Below, piece by piece: positions 13,834-14,813 of a DNA stretch of 14,813 nt. The stretch is taken from NCBI GenBank assembly GCA_937892665.1, contig CALBJF010000267.1, positions 1-14,813 of the forward strand, in the 5' to 3' direction. Both the position numbers and the translations under genes were made by a program. Source of the stretch: an uncultured euryarchaeote (GTDB lineage Archaea; Thermoplasmatota; Poseidoniia; Poseidoniales; Poseidoniaceae). Every line of letters starts with the position of its first letter. Position 1 is the stretch's first letter. The notes beneath the pieces were generated by a model that was not told the origin of the DNA, did no database searches, and saw only the letters and a program-made list of their open reading frames with translations.

Positions 13834-14813
13834 TTAAATGCCGAATTTCCCTGTAGGATTCTGAAATATCTCTAGATCAAAATTTGATATTGAAGATAAA
13901 AGGTGGTCGAATATATCAGCTTGAATTCTTTCATAATCCACCCAGTTAATGTTACTACTAAAGCAATAAACTTCTATCGGCAAACCATTTTCTGTTGGTT
14001 CCAACTGTCGAACCATCAAAGTCAAATCCATTCGAAGGTTTTCATTGGCCATTAAATATTGATGCGCATACTCCCTGAATAATCCGATATTGGTGAGATT
14101 TCGGCCATTCAGCAAGGATGATTTGTCATGGCTATTAGTTTCGTTATGAGTTGTTATTTCGCTCTGAATCGAATCAATATAACCTTTCAACATCTCAATG
14201 TTTTTGTAATTAGCGATTTCTTCATCCGTACAAAACTTGATGCTCGTCATGTTGATGTTAAGAGATCTCTTAATCCGTCGTCCCCTTGAATCAGTCATCC
14301 CTCTCCAATTCTTAAAAGAGCCTGAAATGAAAGCATAAGTTGGGATAGTGGAAATTGTTTTGTCCCAGTTTTGAATTTTAACCGTATTCAGTGTAATCTC
14401 TAAGACATCGCCATCAGTGCCGTACTGCGGCATGGAAACCCAATCTCCCACCCGAACCATATCGTGCGAAGAAATCTGAATACTTGCCACCAAACCAAGA
14501 ATCGTATCCTTGAAAATCAACATCAGTACAGCTGTTAAAGCCCCTAATGCACCCAACAACGCCAATGGATCTTTGTCCAGGATAGTTGCAAAGACTAAGA
14601 TTGCAGCCACAACGTAAATCATGATATTAGCAAGCTGAACATAACTCATAATCGGCTTGTCTTTGAAAGAAGGGATTCTCGTACTGATTTCCTCCAAGGC
14701 TTTTAGCGCCTTAATCAAAACCGACGCTATCACCAATACCAGTGATACCTTTACAGTAATATGAACAAAAGGAATCAGGGAGGGGAAATTCGAAAGGATT
14801 GGAACCGAAAGGT
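13834..14813 (-). CDS. MscS-family mechanosensitive channel, YbdG/MscM-like, N-terminus outside the window
   Basis: The frame is open to the right edge, so 325 C-terminal residues are visible and the start lies beyond the window; the TTG at 14736 is not a real start. Membrane helices occur near the visible N-terminus, followed by LLGALGALTAVLMLIFKDTI, the pore-lining TM3 equivalent of MscS. The beta domain follows: VRVGDWVSMPQYGTDGDVLE, TVKIQNWDKTISTIPTYAF and SGSFKNWRGM, then GRRIKRSLNINMTSIKF. A ~50-residue charged insertion precedes LTNIGLFREYAHQYL and MDLTLMVRQLEPTENGLPIE. The end is YERIQADIFDHLLSSI and NPTGKFGI. This block order and the insertion are typical of the E. coli YbdG (MscM) subgroup, which releases osmolytes at low osmolarity. 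The near-bacterial wording of the motifs suggests transfer from bacteria. Confidence 0.92.
   Translation of the reverse strand, partial: LSVPILSNFPSLIPFVHITVKVSLVLVIASVLIKALKALEEISTRIPSFKDKPIMSYVQLANIMIYVVAAILVFATILDKDPLALLGALGALTAVLMLIFKDTILGLVASIQISSHDMVRVGDWVSMPQYGTDGDVLEITLNTVKIQNWDKTISTIPTYAFISGSFKNWRGMTDSRGRRIKRSLNINMTSIKFCTDEEIANYKNIEMLKGYIDSIQSEITTHNETNSHDKSSLLNGRNLTNIGLFREYAHQYLMANENLRMDLTLMVRQLEPTENGLPIEVYCFSSNINWVDYERIQADIFDHLLSSISNFDLEIFQNPTGKFGI

Noticed and set aside
13834..14736. Treating the channel as a complete 300-residue gene starting at TTG 14736
   Set aside because: The frame continues without a stop to the right edge with further hydrophobic sequence, so the gene is cut by the window.
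1..14813. CRISPR array, tRNA, rRNA or insertion sequence
   Set aside because: No regularly spaced repeats, no cloverleaf-like segment, no rRNA-like stretch and no transposase or terminal inverted repeats were seen.

Overview
The window looks like a piece of a marine planktonic euryarchaeal genome, most likely Candidatus Poseidoniales (Marine Group II) or a close relative. This placement is inferred from gene content. The gene content includes an archaeal/ER-type signal peptidase, an Hjc-type Holliday junction resolvase, a DacZ-like diadenylate cyclase, the archaeal chromatin protein MC1, a stand-alone Lrp-type domain and very large cell-surface proteins with a C-terminal anchor. A TATA-like promoter is also visible. 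No rRNA, tRNA, CRISPR array or insertion sequence was seen. Coding density is very high and strands alternate, so most genes meet tail to tail or start back to back with almost no spacer.

Layout: 1-703 (minus) is the N-terminal part of an exported protein that runs off the left edge. 831-2221 (plus) is a two-gene unit: a small two-helix membrane protein and a signal peptidase I with a long luminal insert. 2222-2818 (minus) is an unknown protein that starts 3 bases from a plus-strand site-2 (M50) protease with a PDZ domain (2822-4309). 4318-7282 is a nucleic-acid/nucleotide block. It holds an Hjc-type resolvase (minus), a divergent RuvC-fold protein (plus), and a minus-strand operon of a macro-domain protein followed by a DacZ-like c-di-AMP synthase. 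7409-12691 (plus) is a 1760-residue surface protein in which PA14 and LamG domains appear to be nested inside a jelly-roll, itself nested inside a TIGR03790-type domain. A small Lrp/AsnC effector-domain protein follows. 13087-13350 (plus) is MC1, with its own promoter, a strong Shine-Dalgarno site and a hairpin-rich 3' end with a terminator. 13530-13796 is a small membrane protein. 13834-14813 (minus) is a YbdG/MscM-like mechanosensitive channel that runs off the right edge.

How they may work together: the left part handles export and membrane proteolysis, and the surface proteins in this window are plausible signal peptidase clients. The middle part places two different resolvase-fold proteins beside a c-di-AMP synthase and an ADP-ribose-binding macro protein. 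This is suggestive because bacterial DisA couples c-di-AMP synthesis to branched DNA, but here the link rests on gene order alone. The MC1 gene carries the clearest expression signals. The block right of the MC1 terminator looks different in character and may have a bacterial source.
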